Source: Cognatishimia coralii (GTDB lineage Bacteria > Pseudomonadota > Alphaproteobacteria > Rhodobacterales > Rhodobacteraceae). From it: a stretch of 64,000 nt of DNA. Under the pieces are notes generated by a model that had not been told where the DNA came from, searched no databases, and was given only the letters and a program-made list of their open reading frames with translations. Of the stretch, positions 25,455 through 34,847 are shown in pieces. Position numbers and translations under genes: made by a program. The first letter of the stretch is position 1. Each line of letters opens with the position of its first letter. The DNA lies in the NCBI RefSeq assembly GCF_037478305.1, contig NZ_JBBGAZ010000011.1, forward strand, positions 1-64,000, given 5' to 3'.

Positions 25455-28229
25455 TTATTCCGCTGCGATTTGCTGGTCGATTTTCTCGACTTTGACGGCG
25501 GAGAACTTGAACTCTGGAATTTTGCCATAGGGGTCGATGGCCGGGTTGGTGAGCACGTTGGCGGCGGCTTCGACATAGGCGAAGGGCACAAAGACCATAT
25601 CCTCGGCAATCGCGCGGTCGGCGCGGGCCATGATCTCGATGGAGCCGCGGCGCGTTGAGAGCCGCAGCATCTCGCCCGGCTGAATACCTAATCGGCGCAG
25701 CGTCTTGGGGTGCAGCGAGCAGTTCGCCTCTGGTTCAACGTGATCGAGCACCTGCGAGCGGCGGGTCATCGAGCCTGTGTGCCAATGTTCAAGCTGACGG
25801 CCCGTGGTCATGATCATCGGGAAGTCCGCATCCGGCGCCTCATCCGGTGGAATCACGGCGGCAGGGGTGAACTTGGCGCGGCCCTCTTCACGGGGGAAGC
25901 CATCGCCAAAGACAATCGCCTGACCGGGATCTTCGGGGGAGAGCGATGGGTAGGTGACGGTTTCAGTTTCCAGACGCTCCCAGGTGATATTATCCAAGGA
26001 TTTCATATTGAGCTTCATCTCGGCAAAGACTTCGGAGACGTCTTTGTAGTCCCAAGGCAGGCCAATGCGCTGGCCGAGCTCAACTGTGATCGCCCAATCC
26101 TCGCGCGCCTCGCCCGGAGGAGTCACCGCCGGACGCACCCGTTGCACCTGACGGTTGGTGTTGGAAACCGTGCCGTTTTTCTCATAAAGCGCAGAAGCTG
26201 GCAGGATGATATCGGCATAGTTGGCCGTTTCCGTCAGGAAGATATCCTGCACGATCATCAGATCGAGTTTCGCGAAAGCGTCGCGTGCGTGTTCCACATC
26301 GGGGTCCGACATCGCGGGGTTTTCACCTTGGATATACATGCCCTTGATGTTGCCCGCGTAGACCTGATCGACGATCTCGGTGACGGTTAGGCCTTTCTCG
26401 TTGGAGAAATCTCCGCCACCCCAAACATCGGTGAAGCTGCGCCGCACATCGTCGCTGGTCACCGTCTGGTAGTCCGGCAGGAACATCGGGATGAGGCCCG
26501 CATCAGAGGCGCCCTGCACGTTGTTCTGGCCACGTAGCGGGTGCAGACCTGCGCCCGGTTTGCCAACGTTGCCGGTCATCAGCGCAAGGCTGATCAGGCA
26601 GCGCGAGTTATCGGTGCCGTGGATATGCTGGGAAACACCCATACCCCAGAAGATGATGCCTGCCTTGGCATTCGCGAAGGTGCGCGCCACGCGGCGGATC
26701 TGTTCGGGATCAATGCCCGAGATCTTCTCCATCGCCTCAGGCGTGAAGTCCTTGAGATGGGCTTTCTCAGCCTCCCAGTTCTCGGTCCAGCGGTGGATGT
26801 ATTGGCTGTCGTAGAGTTCCTCTTCGACGATCACATTCATGATCGAATTGAGCATCGCCACATCGGCACCGGGGCGGAACTGCAGCATTTCATCCGCAAA
26901 ACGCCGCAGTCCGACGCCGCGCGGATCCATGACGATCAGCTTGCCGCCGCGTTTGGTGAACTGTTTGAAGTAGGTCGCGGCAACAGGGTGGTTCTCGATT
27001 GGGTTGGCGCCGATGACGATGGCCACATCCGAGTTCTTGACCTCATTAAAGGTCGCGGTCACAGCACCCGAGCCGACGTTCTCGATCAAGGCCGCCACAG
27101 ACGATGCGTGACAAAGTCGCGTGCAGTGGTCGACGTTGTTATGCTTGAACCCCTGACGGATGAACTTCTGGAAAAGGTATGCCTCTTCGTTGGTGCATTT
27201 GGCCGAGCCAAAACCTGCGACGGACTTAGGATCCTCATCGCGCAGCTTGATCAGGCCCTTGGCGGCCAGATCCATTGCCTCTTCCCAAGTGGCTTCGCGG
27301 AAGTGGGTCGAAAGATCGCCGGGGTCTACGTTCAGCCCCTTGGCCGGTGCGTCATCGCGGCGGATCAGCGGCACGGTCAGGCGGTGTTTATGGTGGATAT
27401 AGTCAAAGCCAAAGCGGCCTTTCACGCAAAGGCGGCCTTCGTTGGCAGGGCCATTGATGCCCTCGACGTATTTAACCTTGTTGTCTTTGACCTTGAGCGA
27501 AACTTTACAGCCAACGCCACAAAACGGGCAGACGGATTCGGTTTCCGTGTCAAAATCCTTGCGGTCGCCGACTTGGTTCTCGTCGACCACAGTGGCTGGC
27601 ATCAGAGCGCCGGTTGGGCAGGCTTGCACGCATTCGCCGCAAGCCACGCAGGTCGAGTCGCCCATCGGGTCGGCAATGTCAAAAGTCGGATAAGCATCAT
27701 GCCCACGACCGGCCATTCCAATCACGTCATTGACCTGCACTTCACGGCAGGCCCGCACGCAGAGGCCACAAGAGATACAGGCATCCAGGTTCACGCTCAT
27801 CGCGACATGAGAGTCGTCCAAGAGCGGAATGCGGCCCTCTTCCAGTTTTGGAAAGCGCGACTCGGAAACGCCATTCAGGTCCGCCATATCCCAGAGGTGG
27901 CTGGATTTATCGTGGCTTTCTTCACGCGACGGCTGATCCGCGACCAACATCTCCACCACCATCTTACGCGCGCTTTCCGCCCGCGCGGTGTTGGTGTGAA
28001 CGACCATGCCCTCAGAGGGTTCACGAATACAAGACGCCGCCAGCACACGCTCGCCTTCGATCTCGACCATACAGGCGCGGCAGTTGCCGTCGGGGCGATA
28101 GCCCGGCTGAGGCTTGTGACACAGATGCGGGATCACCAGACCGCGGCCATTCGCGATCTCCCAGATCGTGAGGCCTTTGTCAGCCTCAACTTCCTGGCCA
28201 TCCAATGTGAACTTAATACGCTCGGACAT
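25455..28229 (-). CDS. Formate dehydrogenase alpha subunit (molybdenum/tungsten, NAD-linked type)
   Basis: About 924 residues. Domain order: N-terminal [2Fe-2S] ferredoxin-like domain (HLCHKPQPGYRPDGNCRACMVEIEG), NuoG-like His/Cys segment, a 2x[4Fe-4S] ferredoxin module (CISCGLCVRACREVQ, CVACGECVQACPTGA), the molybdopterin domain with its own cluster (CPFCGVGCKVSLKV), and the active site with Cys rather than selenocysteine in NVDHCTRLCHASSV. It oxidises formate to CO2 and passes electrons through the iron-sulfur chain. I chose the ATG at 28229, which has AAGGAG upstream. No beta, gamma or FdhD/chaperone genes are adjacent, unlike usual fds operons, so partners must be elsewhere. Confidence 0.9.
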   Translation of the reverse strand: MSERIKFTLDGQEVEADKGLTIWEIANGRGLVIPHLCHKPQPGYRPDGNCRACMVEIEGERVLAASCIREPSEGMVVHTNTARAESARKMVVEMLVADQPSREESHDKSSHLWDMADLNGVSESRFPKLEEGRIPLLDDSHVAMSVNLDACISCGLCVRACREVQVNDVIGMAGRGHDAYPTFDIADPMGDSTCVACGECVQACPTGALMPATVVDENQVGDRKDFDTETESVCPFCGVGCKVSLKVKDNKVKYVEGINGPANEGRLCVKGRFGFDYIHHKHRLTVPLIRRDDAPAKGLNVDPGDLSTHFREATWEEAMDLAAKGLIKLRDEDPKSVAGFGSAKCTNEEAYLFQKFIRQGFKHNNVDHCTRLCHASSVAALIENVGSGAVTATFNEVKNSDVAIVIGANPIENHPVAATYFKQFTKRGGKLIVMDPRGVGLRRFADEMLQFRPGADVAMLNSIMNVIVEEELYDSQYIHRWTENWEAEKAHLKDFTPEAMEKISGIDPEQIRRVARTFANAKAGIIFWGMGVSQHIHGTDNSRCLISLALMTGNVGKPGAGLHPLRGQNNVQGASDAGLIPMFLPDYQTVTSDDVRRSFTDVWGGGDFSNEKGLTVTEIVDQVYAGNIKGMYIQGENPAMSDPDVEHARDAFAKLDLMIVQDIFLTETANYADIILPASALYEKNGTVSNTNRQVQRVRPAVTPPGEAREDWAITVELGQRIGLPWDYKDVSEVFAEMKLNMKSLDNITWERLETETVTYPSLSPEDPGQAIVFGDGFPREEGRAKFTPAAVIPPDEAPDADFPMIMTTGRQLEHWHTGSMTRRSQVLDHVEPEANCSLHPKTLRRLGIQPGEMLRLSTRRGSIEIMARADRAIAEDMVFVPFAYVEAAANVLTNPAIDPYGKIPEFKFSAVKVEKIDQQIAAE

Positions 28230-28442
28230 GCTGGGTCTCCTTAGATTCCACGACACAGTAGCCCAAAATCCGTATCTGCCTAGGAGCTTTAACCGACAGC
28301 CGAGATGCGTTTTGCGCCAACGGGGAATTTCAATTCCACCACAGGTTTCCGATACACACGCAACCGCCTTTACAGAAAATTCACTTTTCGCAGCCTCTGG
28401 CCTGCCCTACAAGTCTGTCTTCTAAAAGAAAGCGGGGCAAAG

Positions 28443-29102
28443 ATGAGCCAGATGATGTTGGTGCGCCATGGGCAGGCGAACTCGGGTGCACGGGATGAAG
28501 AAAGCTATGATCGGTTGTCGGATCTTGGGCATCAACAGGCGGCTTGGCTGGGCGCCTATCTGCGAGACACAGGTCAGCATTTTACGCGGGTTTATTGTGG
28601 GTCGATGCGGCGCCATCAAGAAACCGCGCAGGGCATGGGGGCTGAGCAATATGGATCGCTGCAGATCGACGCGCGCCTTAACGAGTTCCCATATTTCTCT
28701 TTGGCGCAGGCCTATGAGCGTCAAACAAGCGAGCCAATCCCAATGACGCGCGAAGGCTTCGCGATGCAGCTGGAGCGCGTGCTGGCGGCATGGGCGGCAG
28801 ACGAGCTAGAAGATATTGCCGAGCCTTTCGCGGATTTTGCCGCGCGGGTGGATGCGGTGATTCAGGATATAGCGAGCGGTGACGGCCCGGCTTTGGTTGT
28901 AACATCCGGTGGTTTGATCAGCACGGTATTGCGGACCACATTGGCGTTGAACACCCCCGCATGGGCACAGATGTGTCTGGCGATCCACAATACGTCGCTA
29001 CACCATTGGCAGGCTTTCATGGGGCGGCAATTGTTGACGCAATTCAATAGCGTCCCCCATCTAGACACACCAGAGAGACGCCACGCTTTAACGCATCTGT
29101 AA
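28443..29102 (+). CDS. Histidine phosphatase (phosphoglycerate mutase-like) family protein
   Basis: 219 residues. The RHG motif is in MLVRHGQANSGARDEESYDRLSDLG, with Arg of SMRRHQETAQ as the next phosphate ligand. The second catalytic His, normally in a SHGG-type loop, is Ser here (ALVVTSGGLISTVL), a variant that occurs in part of the family. Phosphatase activity is likely but the substrate is unknown. The frame extends to 28305, but the ATG at 28443 begins at the first conserved strand. It is divergent from the formate dehydrogenase gene. Confidence 0.82.
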   Translation: MSQMMLVRHGQANSGARDEESYDRLSDLGHQQAAWLGAYLRDTGQHFTRVYCGSMRRHQETAQGMGAEQYGSLQIDARLNEFPYFSLAQAYERQTSEPIPMTREGFAMQLERVLAAWAADELEDIAEPFADFAARVDAVIQDIASGDGPALVVTSGGLISTVLRTTLALNTPAWAQMCLAIHNTSLHHWQAFMGRQLLTQFNSVPHLDTPERRHALTHL

Positions 29103-29109
29103 GGGTGGC

Positions 29110-29292
29110 TTAGGCCAGTTTGTCCGCAAAGTCGCGATGCACATATTTGCGACCGCAGTAAGGGCAGACCACATAGCCAACTTCGCGCGGGATCGTCAGA
29201 TAGACGCGCGGATGACCCAAGGCACCTTCTCCACCGTCACAAGCCACACGATAGCTGTCCACGATGATGGTTTCGGGCGCGTCAGTGGTCAT
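29110..29292 (-). CDS. Zinc-finger CHCC protein (NDUFS6-like)
   Basis: 60 residues with the CHCC zinc motif: Cys18, His27, then CPYCGRKYVHRD. The family is related to the mitochondrial complex I subunit NDUFS6. In alphaproteobacteria it may accompany NADH dehydrogenase or act free. It lies convergent with the phosphatase gene, eight bases apart. Confidence 0.85.
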   Translation of the reverse strand: MTTDAPETIIVDSYRVACDGGEGALGHPRVYLTIPREVGYVVCPYCGRKYVHRDFADKLA

Positions 29293-29413
29293 CGTCTAGA
29301 TCCTTTGGCTGGCTTTGATCGCTTCGGTCGTTTCGCGCGGACTATGGGGCAAGCGGGCAGCGCTCGCAAGAGCGCGTTAAGTTCTGCCCTGCGGCTTTTG
29401 GTCAGACCTGTGA

Positions 29414-30991
29414 TTAGTCGGCAAACATATGCGGCGTTGCTGCGATATCGCGCGCCTGATCTTGCGAGACCGACAAGAAGGCCTGCAAAGGGTCCAAGAA
29501 GTCGTCAAACTCGTCCTGTTCGCGGATGTAGTGGTAATTTTCAAATCGCGCATCGCGAATGGCGTCGCTTTCGTCGTCGATCCCACGACGAATGGTTGGT
29601 AGGATCCGCTCAAACGTATCCTTGGGCGTGCTTTCCCCAGCCAGTCCGATGCGCGCGGCATGGCCTTTGAGGTAGTCGTCACTGTAGTTGCATTGAATTT
29701 CCAAAGCCCGCGTTGTCGAGCGATCCGCATAGAAGTCTTTCAAAAGCTCAAGGCCTTGCGGATCCATACAGATGATCATCCGGTTGGTTTGGAAATAATC
29801 AAACATCATCCGCAACAACGCGCGGCGATGGCGGTGACGTTTTGCAACCGTGCTTTGGATGCCGCCAAGATCGGGCAGCTCGGTGTCCTCTTCTTGGAAC
29901 AGGAATTCCACAGCGGGCACATTGGTGACCTGTTTGATCTTGGCCAGAACGCGTTTGGCCACATGCCACTTCTTGCACACCACGATCATCAGCTCGCGGT
30001 CGCGGCCCAGCGTGGTTTCGACCTCCCAGAAACGGTTGCCATAGCGACGGCTGATCCGGCCACGTTCGGTGACGAATTTGAAAAGGCCGGGGCCCTCGTC
30101 AGAAATCTCAAAGGACACGCCTTTGGCCGCATACAAATCGCCGAGCCTTGCTTTCAGTTCGTCCGCTTCGGGGCTGATCTTGCGCGCGAAAAGGAAGTTC
30201 TGATTGATCAGCATGTCATAGTGATCGTTGTAGAACACCAGCGGCATGCCGTAATCAGTAAACATCAAAAACGTCAGAGTGCGGCTTTCGATTTCCTCAG
30301 CAGGCACCACAAGGCGAATGAGCGTTTGAAAGAAGGTCTCGTCTGGGATCCAAGTGAATTTGAAAAACCGCACCAGATCGCGCCGCTCGCGCACCAAATC
30401 CATCAGCTTTTCCATGGTCGGACGCCGCAAACACCACCATTGGCTGCCGATATGCACCTGAATATCCTTGGGAATTTCCCGAGACATGCCGAAACGCTTT
30501 TGCAGGTTATAAAGCCGATAGAACAGATCTTTGCGCCCACGCTCATTGACGAAATGGCGATAGATCAGACGGTCTTCTTTCATACCCGTCTTGATCCAGT
30601 CGCTTTCGAAAAAGTCGTGGCTTTCGATGAAATCGGCGTCCTGTTCGGCCAGAAATTCTTGGATATACTCCGAGGTTTTGATCGGCATGCAATCGCCAGA
30701 CAGCATGTAGAAATGCGTGGCCTTCGGGAAGGCATCCAGCGCGGCACGCACCGCGCGCAGCGTGGCCTCGACCAGAGACCATTCGCCCCAACCGCACTTC
30801 ACACGACGCCTCACCAAAACGACGTTTGGATTGTCTGCCAACTGAGATTGTATCTCGCGAAAACCTGCGGGATCCGCGCTTTTGTCGTAGTGGATGGAAA
30901 TACAATCACCAGTTGCGGTGAGCCGCATAGCTTGTTCCACAACAGCGCCAGGGTCTTTGTGACAAAGCAAAATAAATGCAATTTTTGCCAT
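29414..30991 (-). CDS. Core-2/I-branching-type glycosyltransferase with C-terminal extension
   Basis: 525 residues. The first 300 match the GT14-type beta-1,6-N-acetylglucosaminyltransferase fold: IAFILLCHKDPG, HYDKSAD, FYMLSGDCMPIK (DxD-like site) and IPDETFFQTLI. The last 220 residues form a separate domain seen with this enzyme in roseobacters (a DUF5928-type extension, from memory); nothing in it reveals its role, though DRELMIVVCKKWHVAKRVLAKI resembles a kinase or sulfotransferase start. No signal or membrane segment. It is divergent from a sulfotransferase gene, which suggests both modify a capsule or exopolysaccharide. Confidence 0.85.
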   Translation of the reverse strand: MAKIAFILLCHKDPGAVVEQAMRLTATGDCISIHYDKSADPAGFREIQSQLADNPNVVLVRRRVKCGWGEWSLVEATLRAVRAALDAFPKATHFYMLSGDCMPIKTSEYIQEFLAEQDADFIESHDFFESDWIKTGMKEDRLIYRHFVNERGRKDLFYRLYNLQKRFGMSREIPKDIQVHIGSQWWCLRRPTMEKLMDLVRERRDLVRFFKFTWIPDETFFQTLIRLVVPAEEIESRTLTFLMFTDYGMPLVFYNDHYDMLINQNFLFARKISPEADELKARLGDLYAAKGVSFEISDEGPGLFKFVTERGRISRRYGNRFWEVETTLGRDRELMIVVCKKWHVAKRVLAKIKQVTNVPAVEFLFQEEDTELPDLGGIQSTVAKRHRHRRALLRMMFDYFQTNRMIICMDPQGLELLKDFYADRSTTRALEIQCNYSDDYLKGHAARIGLAGESTPKDTFERILPTIRRGIDDESDAIRDARFENYHYIREQDEFDDFLDPLQAFLSVSQDQARDIAATPHMFAD

Positions 30992-31135
30992 TGTAGAAAC
31001 TCTTGCCCCGTATACCGCTCGATCATTATTCTTAACGCCCAGTATATCAAAACGAGCGATTTGCGAAATTTGTTTTTTACTCTTCCCGGATTTGCCCTAA
31101 AAATAATCACAAAATACTAAGAGAGGCCAAAGCAG

Positions 31136-31954
31136 ATGGGATTTCCCGGCGTCTGGATGACGGAAAGTCAAAGCGTGGTGTACCGCGTTGTGCCGAAATG
31201 CGCCTGCTCGACCATCGGGCAGATCATGTATTATTCCGACAACGGCGACTATTTTGACGGCGACATCCACGATGCAACCGCAGGGATGCACAAGTGGGCA
31301 CTGGATGACAGCAAACCGCTGATTACCGATGCCGTGAAAGCGGGTGAAACCTATGCGTTTACCTGCGTGCGCAACCCCTATACGCGGATCCTCAGTTCGT
31401 TCTTTGACAAGATCTGCGGCATCCAGCGCAACGGGCGACGCTATCGCGGCAATATGGTGCCGATGCTGATCCAGAAATACGGGATTGATGTTGGCGGCGA
31501 GGATGGCACCGAAGACTTTGACCAGATCAAAAGCTTCCGCCGTTTTCTGTTATTTGCCCGCGACACTATTCGCTTTCGCCGCCCAATGGATCCCGACATT
31601 CACTGGTCAGCGACGTCTGGCCATGTTTCGACCTTCATTCAGAATGGCGGTCGCTACAATAAGATCTTTTGGACTGAGAGCTTTAACGACGGGATGCAGG
31701 ATGTGCTGGATCACATCGAGGTGCCCAACGCAATCAAGCTGAAGGACGTGCCGCGGTTTAATGAATCCGAGGGCCACGGCCCCAAACGCGCGCATCCGGT
31801 TGAGGAGTATTTCGACGATCTCTCAATGCATCTGATGTATGAGATCTACAAACGCGACTTCAAACTCTTCAAATATGATTTCGAGAATCCGGCCAATAAG
31901 ATGCCCATCGGGGAAATCGATCTGGATGAAGTGCACGCGAAGCTCGGTGACTAG
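31136..31954 (+). CDS. Carbohydrate sulfotransferase (sulfotransfer_2 type)
   Basis: 272 residues. The PAPS-binding 5' phosphosulfate loop is VVPKCACSTIGQIM and the 3' phosphate loop is FTCVRNPYTRILSSFFDKI; this is the pattern of chondroitin- and HNK1-type sulfotransferases. It should transfer sulfate from PAPS to a sugar, in the cytoplasm because no signal peptide is present. The divergent glycosyltransferase with 144 bp between suggests shared regulation and a sulfated surface glycan. Confidence 0.88.
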   Translation: MGFPGVWMTESQSVVYRVVPKCACSTIGQIMYYSDNGDYFDGDIHDATAGMHKWALDDSKPLITDAVKAGETYAFTCVRNPYTRILSSFFDKICGIQRNGRRYRGNMVPMLIQKYGIDVGGEDGTEDFDQIKSFRRFLLFARDTIRFRRPMDPDIHWSATSGHVSTFIQNGGRYNKIFWTESFNDGMQDVLDHIEVPNAIKLKDVPRFNESEGHGPKRAHPVEEYFDDLSMHLMYEIYKRDFKLFKYDFENPANKMPIGEIDLDEVHAKLGD

Positions 31955-32067
31955 AGCCCAGTTTTCGCCACCAGATTTCTCTAATGGCCTAAAGGCTTTG
32001 TTAACTAGAATCGCTGTTAAGTCGGCCTTGCGCATCGTCCAGGGGGTCGTGCGCATACTCAAAGTGT

Positions 32068-32119
32068 CTTGCTGGGGAACGGGTTCGACGGGGGCCGATA
32101 CGTCCCCCAGCAAGAGCTT
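32068..32119. terminator. Terminator between convergent genes
   Basis: CTTGCTGGGG (32068-32077) pairs with CCCCAGCAAG (32105-32114), followed by AGCTTTT. A long, stable stem, next to the adenosine kinase stop; it probably ends the sulfotransferase transcript and may serve both strands. Confidence 0.7.
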
Positions 32120-33106
32120 TTAGAGCAGGCCTTCTTTGCGGAACAAGGCCTTCAGATCTGCCTCGGGACGCGCACCAAAGTGGCTGATGACTTCGGCAGC
32201 CGCGACACAGCCCATACGGCCCGCTTTCGCCAAAGGTTGGCCGGTCGCATAGCCATATAGGAACCCTGCCGCGAACAGATCGCCAGCGCCTGTGGCATCC
32301 ACAGGGACAATTGTGCGGACAGGTGCCGTCGCGGTCTCGCCGCCTTCGACCATGATCACGTCTTCGCCGGAACGTGTGCAAACGATCAAACCAGTCTCTT
32401 GGGCCGCTTGATCCAGCGCTTCTTGGAGGTCTTCGGTCTGATAGAGCGACTTCCACTCGTGGTCATTGCCGATCACATAGTCCAGCTCTTTCACAAGGCG
32501 ACGGAAGTCATCGCGGTGACGGTCTACGCAGAACGGGTCAGACAGGGAAATCCCAGCCTTGCCACCACCTGTTTTGCAAAGCTCTGCAGCCCGTTCAAAC
32601 GCCTGCTTGCCCTGTGGCTTGTCGTAAAGATAGCCCTCAAGGAACAGAAGCTTCGCATTGCCAGCCACATCCTCGGATACGTCCTCTGGTCCAACCTCGG
32701 ATGAAATCCCCAAGTAGGTGTTCATCGAGCGCTCGCCATCCGGCGAAACAAAAATCATCGAGCGAGAGGTCGGCAGTTCACCGCCCGCAACAGGCGCGTT
32801 CGGGAAGTCCGTGCCACCTGCGACCATTTCGGATTGGTAAAACTTGCCCAGTGCATCGTCATTCACGCGCCCGATAAAGGCAGTGGTCAGGCCCAGCGCC
32901 CCAAGGCCCGCGAGCGTATTTGCGACAGAGCCACCCGGCGCCTGCACGCGGTTGGTCATCCCGCCATACAGCACTTCGCCGCGTTCTTTCTCGACCAGCT
33001 GCATAATGCCTTTTTGGATGCCCATGAGGTCCAGAAAGCTATCGTCACATTGGCTGATGACATCAACAATCGCATTACCGATGCCGACGACTTGATATTG
33101 GGTCAT
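32120..33106 (-). CDS. Adenosine kinase-like PfkB-family sugar/nucleoside kinase
   Basis: 328 residues of the ribokinase/PfkB family. The N-terminal glycine motif is VGIGNAIVDVISQ, PGGSVANTLAGLGALG follows, and the C-terminal signature with catalytic Asp is PVDATGAGDLFAAGF. Overall it is closest to the adenosine-kinase-like group common in alphaproteobacteria (AMP from adenosine and ATP). It overlaps the endonuclease III gene by four bases. Confidence 0.88.
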   Translation of the reverse strand: MTQYQVVGIGNAIVDVISQCDDSFLDLMGIQKGIMQLVEKERGEVLYGGMTNRVQAPGGSVANTLAGLGALGLTTAFIGRVNDDALGKFYQSEMVAGGTDFPNAPVAGGELPTSRSMIFVSPDGERSMNTYLGISSEVGPEDVSEDVAGNAKLLFLEGYLYDKPQGKQAFERAAELCKTGGGKAGISLSDPFCVDRHRDDFRRLVKELDYVIGNDHEWKSLYQTEDLQEALDQAAQETGLIVCTRSGEDVIMVEGGETATAPVRTIVPVDATGAGDLFAAGFLYGYATGQPLAKAGRMGCVAAAEVISHFGARPEADLKALFRKEGLL

Positions 33107-33747
33107 AAGTTTTTGTCCTCAAATAGGCAGAGATCTCGAATCAGGCAGGTGCCGCACAGGGGTTTACGCGCTTTGCAGGTGTAGCGTCCATGCAGGATCA
33201 TCCAATGATGCGCATGTTGTTGGAAATCGGTCGGGATATGGTCTTCGATGGCGCGTTCGACAGAAACGACGTCCTTGCCGGGGCACACACCTGACCGGTT
33301 TCCAAAGCGATAGATATGCGTGTCCACCGCCTGCGCGGGGTATTGCCACCACATGTTCAACACCACATTGGCGGTCTTGCGCCCAACACCCGGCAGGCTC
33401 TCTAAAGCAGCGCGAGAATTGGGGACAATTCCATCGTACTCATCAACCAGAATACGGCTCAGCTTCATCACGTTCTTCGCTTTATTGCGGTAAAGACCGA
33501 TGGTTTTGATATGTTCAATCAGCTGCTCTTCGCCTAGGTCCAACATCTTTTGCGGCGTGTCGGCGATGGGAAAGAGGTTCTTTGTCGCCTTGTTCACTCC
33601 AACGTCTGTCGCCTGCGCGGACAGGGCCACTGCGACCACCAAAGTATAGGCATTGACGTGATCAAGCTCTCCTTTGGGCTCGGCTTCGGCGGCTTCAAAT
33701 CGGGTAAAGATCTCGCGGATCGTGTGGTAATCAAGTTGCTTGGCCAT
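33103..33747 (-). CDS. nth: Endonuclease III
   Basis: 214 residues. A base-excision-repair glycosylase/AP lyase for oxidised pyrimidines. The helix-hairpin-helix with catalytic Lys is LPGVGRKTANVVLN, the catalytic Asp is in VDTHIYRF, and the [4Fe-4S] cluster is C-x6-C-x2-C-x5-C at the end (CKARKPLCGTCLIRDLC). Translationally coupled to the kinase gene downstream. Confidence 0.97.
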   Translation of the reverse strand: MAKQLDYHTIREIFTRFEAAEAEPKGELDHVNAYTLVVAVALSAQATDVGVNKATKNLFPIADTPQKMLDLGEEQLIEHIKTIGLYRNKAKNVMKLSRILVDEYDGIVPNSRAALESLPGVGRKTANVVLNMWWQYPAQAVDTHIYRFGNRSGVCPGKDVVSVERAIEDHIPTDFQQHAHHWMILHGRYTCKARKPLCGTCLIRDLCLFEDKNL

Positions 33748-33878
33748 GGGCTGGGTTTAGCCCGTATGGCACCTGCGTCAAACCCTTCCTGAGAAAAACC
33801 GCAACAAACGGGTCGTTTGAGCAAGGCATGCGGCTTAAGTTACCCTAACGAAGAACGCCCGAAGGAAGCGATGAGCAC

Positions 33879-34730
33879 ATGAGCGATATGGAACAAAGCT
33901 ACCACTATGGCGTAATGCGCCGGGCAATCGAGATGATCGATCAGGGGCAGGACGCGCTTTCCCTCGAAGACCTGGCCGCAGCGCAAGGCATGAGCCCCGC
34001 GCACTTCCAGCGTCAGTTTTCCAAATGGGCGGGTATTTCGCCGAAACGGTTCCAACAATATCTCACGCTCGGGCATGCGAAATCGCTTTTGCACGAGCGC
34101 TTTACCACATTGGACACTGCCCATTCGCTTGGTCTTTCGGGCACCGGGCGACTGCACGACCTGTTCCTCAGATGGGAAGCCATGAGCCCCGGCGAATACG
34201 CCCAAAAAGGCGCGGGCCTTGTGATCTCTTACGGCTGGTTTGATGGTCCCTTTGGCGAAACTCTTGTCATGGGGACACCTAAAGGCATTTGCGGCGTGGC
34301 TTTCGCCTCCGAAACCGGTCGAGGCAACACATACGCCGATTTGACCTCCCGCTGGCCCAACGCTGAGTTTATCGAAGATCCAGACATGCTGTCACCCTGG
34401 ATCGCCAATGTCTTTGGTACGTCAGACGGTGAAACCCCGTTGCTGCTGATTGGCACGCCTTTGCAGATTAAGGTTTGGGAGGCGTTGATGCGCATCCCCT
34501 CAGGACAGGTCACAACCTATTCCGAGATCGCGCATGCCGTGGGCTCGCCTAAGGCAGTGCGGGCTGTTGGAACGGCGATTGGGAAAAACCCGATCAGTTG
34601 GATCATCCCCTGTCACCGCGCGCTTCGTAAATCTGGCGGTCTTGGCGGCTATCATTGGGGCCTACCGGTCAAACGCGCCATGCTGGCCTATGAGGCCGCC
34701 CAGTCCGAAAGCCTTGCTCAGGCCTCCTGA
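33879..34730 (+). CDS. AraC-type regulator fused to O6-methylguanine-DNA methyltransferase (Ada-like)
   Basis: 283 residues. An AraC-type helix-turn-helix region (about 15-105) precedes an MGMT domain with the active-site motif WIIPCHRALRKSGGLGGYHWG. The N-terminal Ada zinc domain, which repairs phosphotriesters and acts as the methylation switch, is missing. The protein can thus repair O6-methylguanine and may regulate genes, but not by the E. coli Ada switch. Divergent from nth. Confidence 0.9.
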   Translation: MSDMEQSYHYGVMRRAIEMIDQGQDALSLEDLAAAQGMSPAHFQRQFSKWAGISPKRFQQYLTLGHAKSLLHERFTTLDTAHSLGLSGTGRLHDLFLRWEAMSPGEYAQKGAGLVISYGWFDGPFGETLVMGTPKGICGVAFASETGRGNTYADLTSRWPNAEFIEDPDMLSPWIANVFGTSDGETPLLLIGTPLQIKVWEALMRIPSGQVTTYSEIAHAVGSPKAVRAVGTAIGKNPISWIIPCHRALRKSGGLGGYHWGLPVKRAMLAYEAAQSESLAQAS

Positions 34731-34847
34731 ACACGGTGTTTTGAGCAAAGCCTTGCCGAATTCCCCCTTGTGAACCATGGCAGGAAGCCTCAGACTCGCT
34801 TTAGCAGTAAACCCATCACGACTAAGCGAACCGAAAGGGGCATGAAG

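Noticed and set aside
32068..32114. Stretch GGGTTCGACGGGGG resembles the 5' end of tmRNA
   Set aside because: Alphaproteobacterial tmRNA is permuted, and no tag reading frame or second piece is present. The whole region is explained as the loop of a terminator stem.
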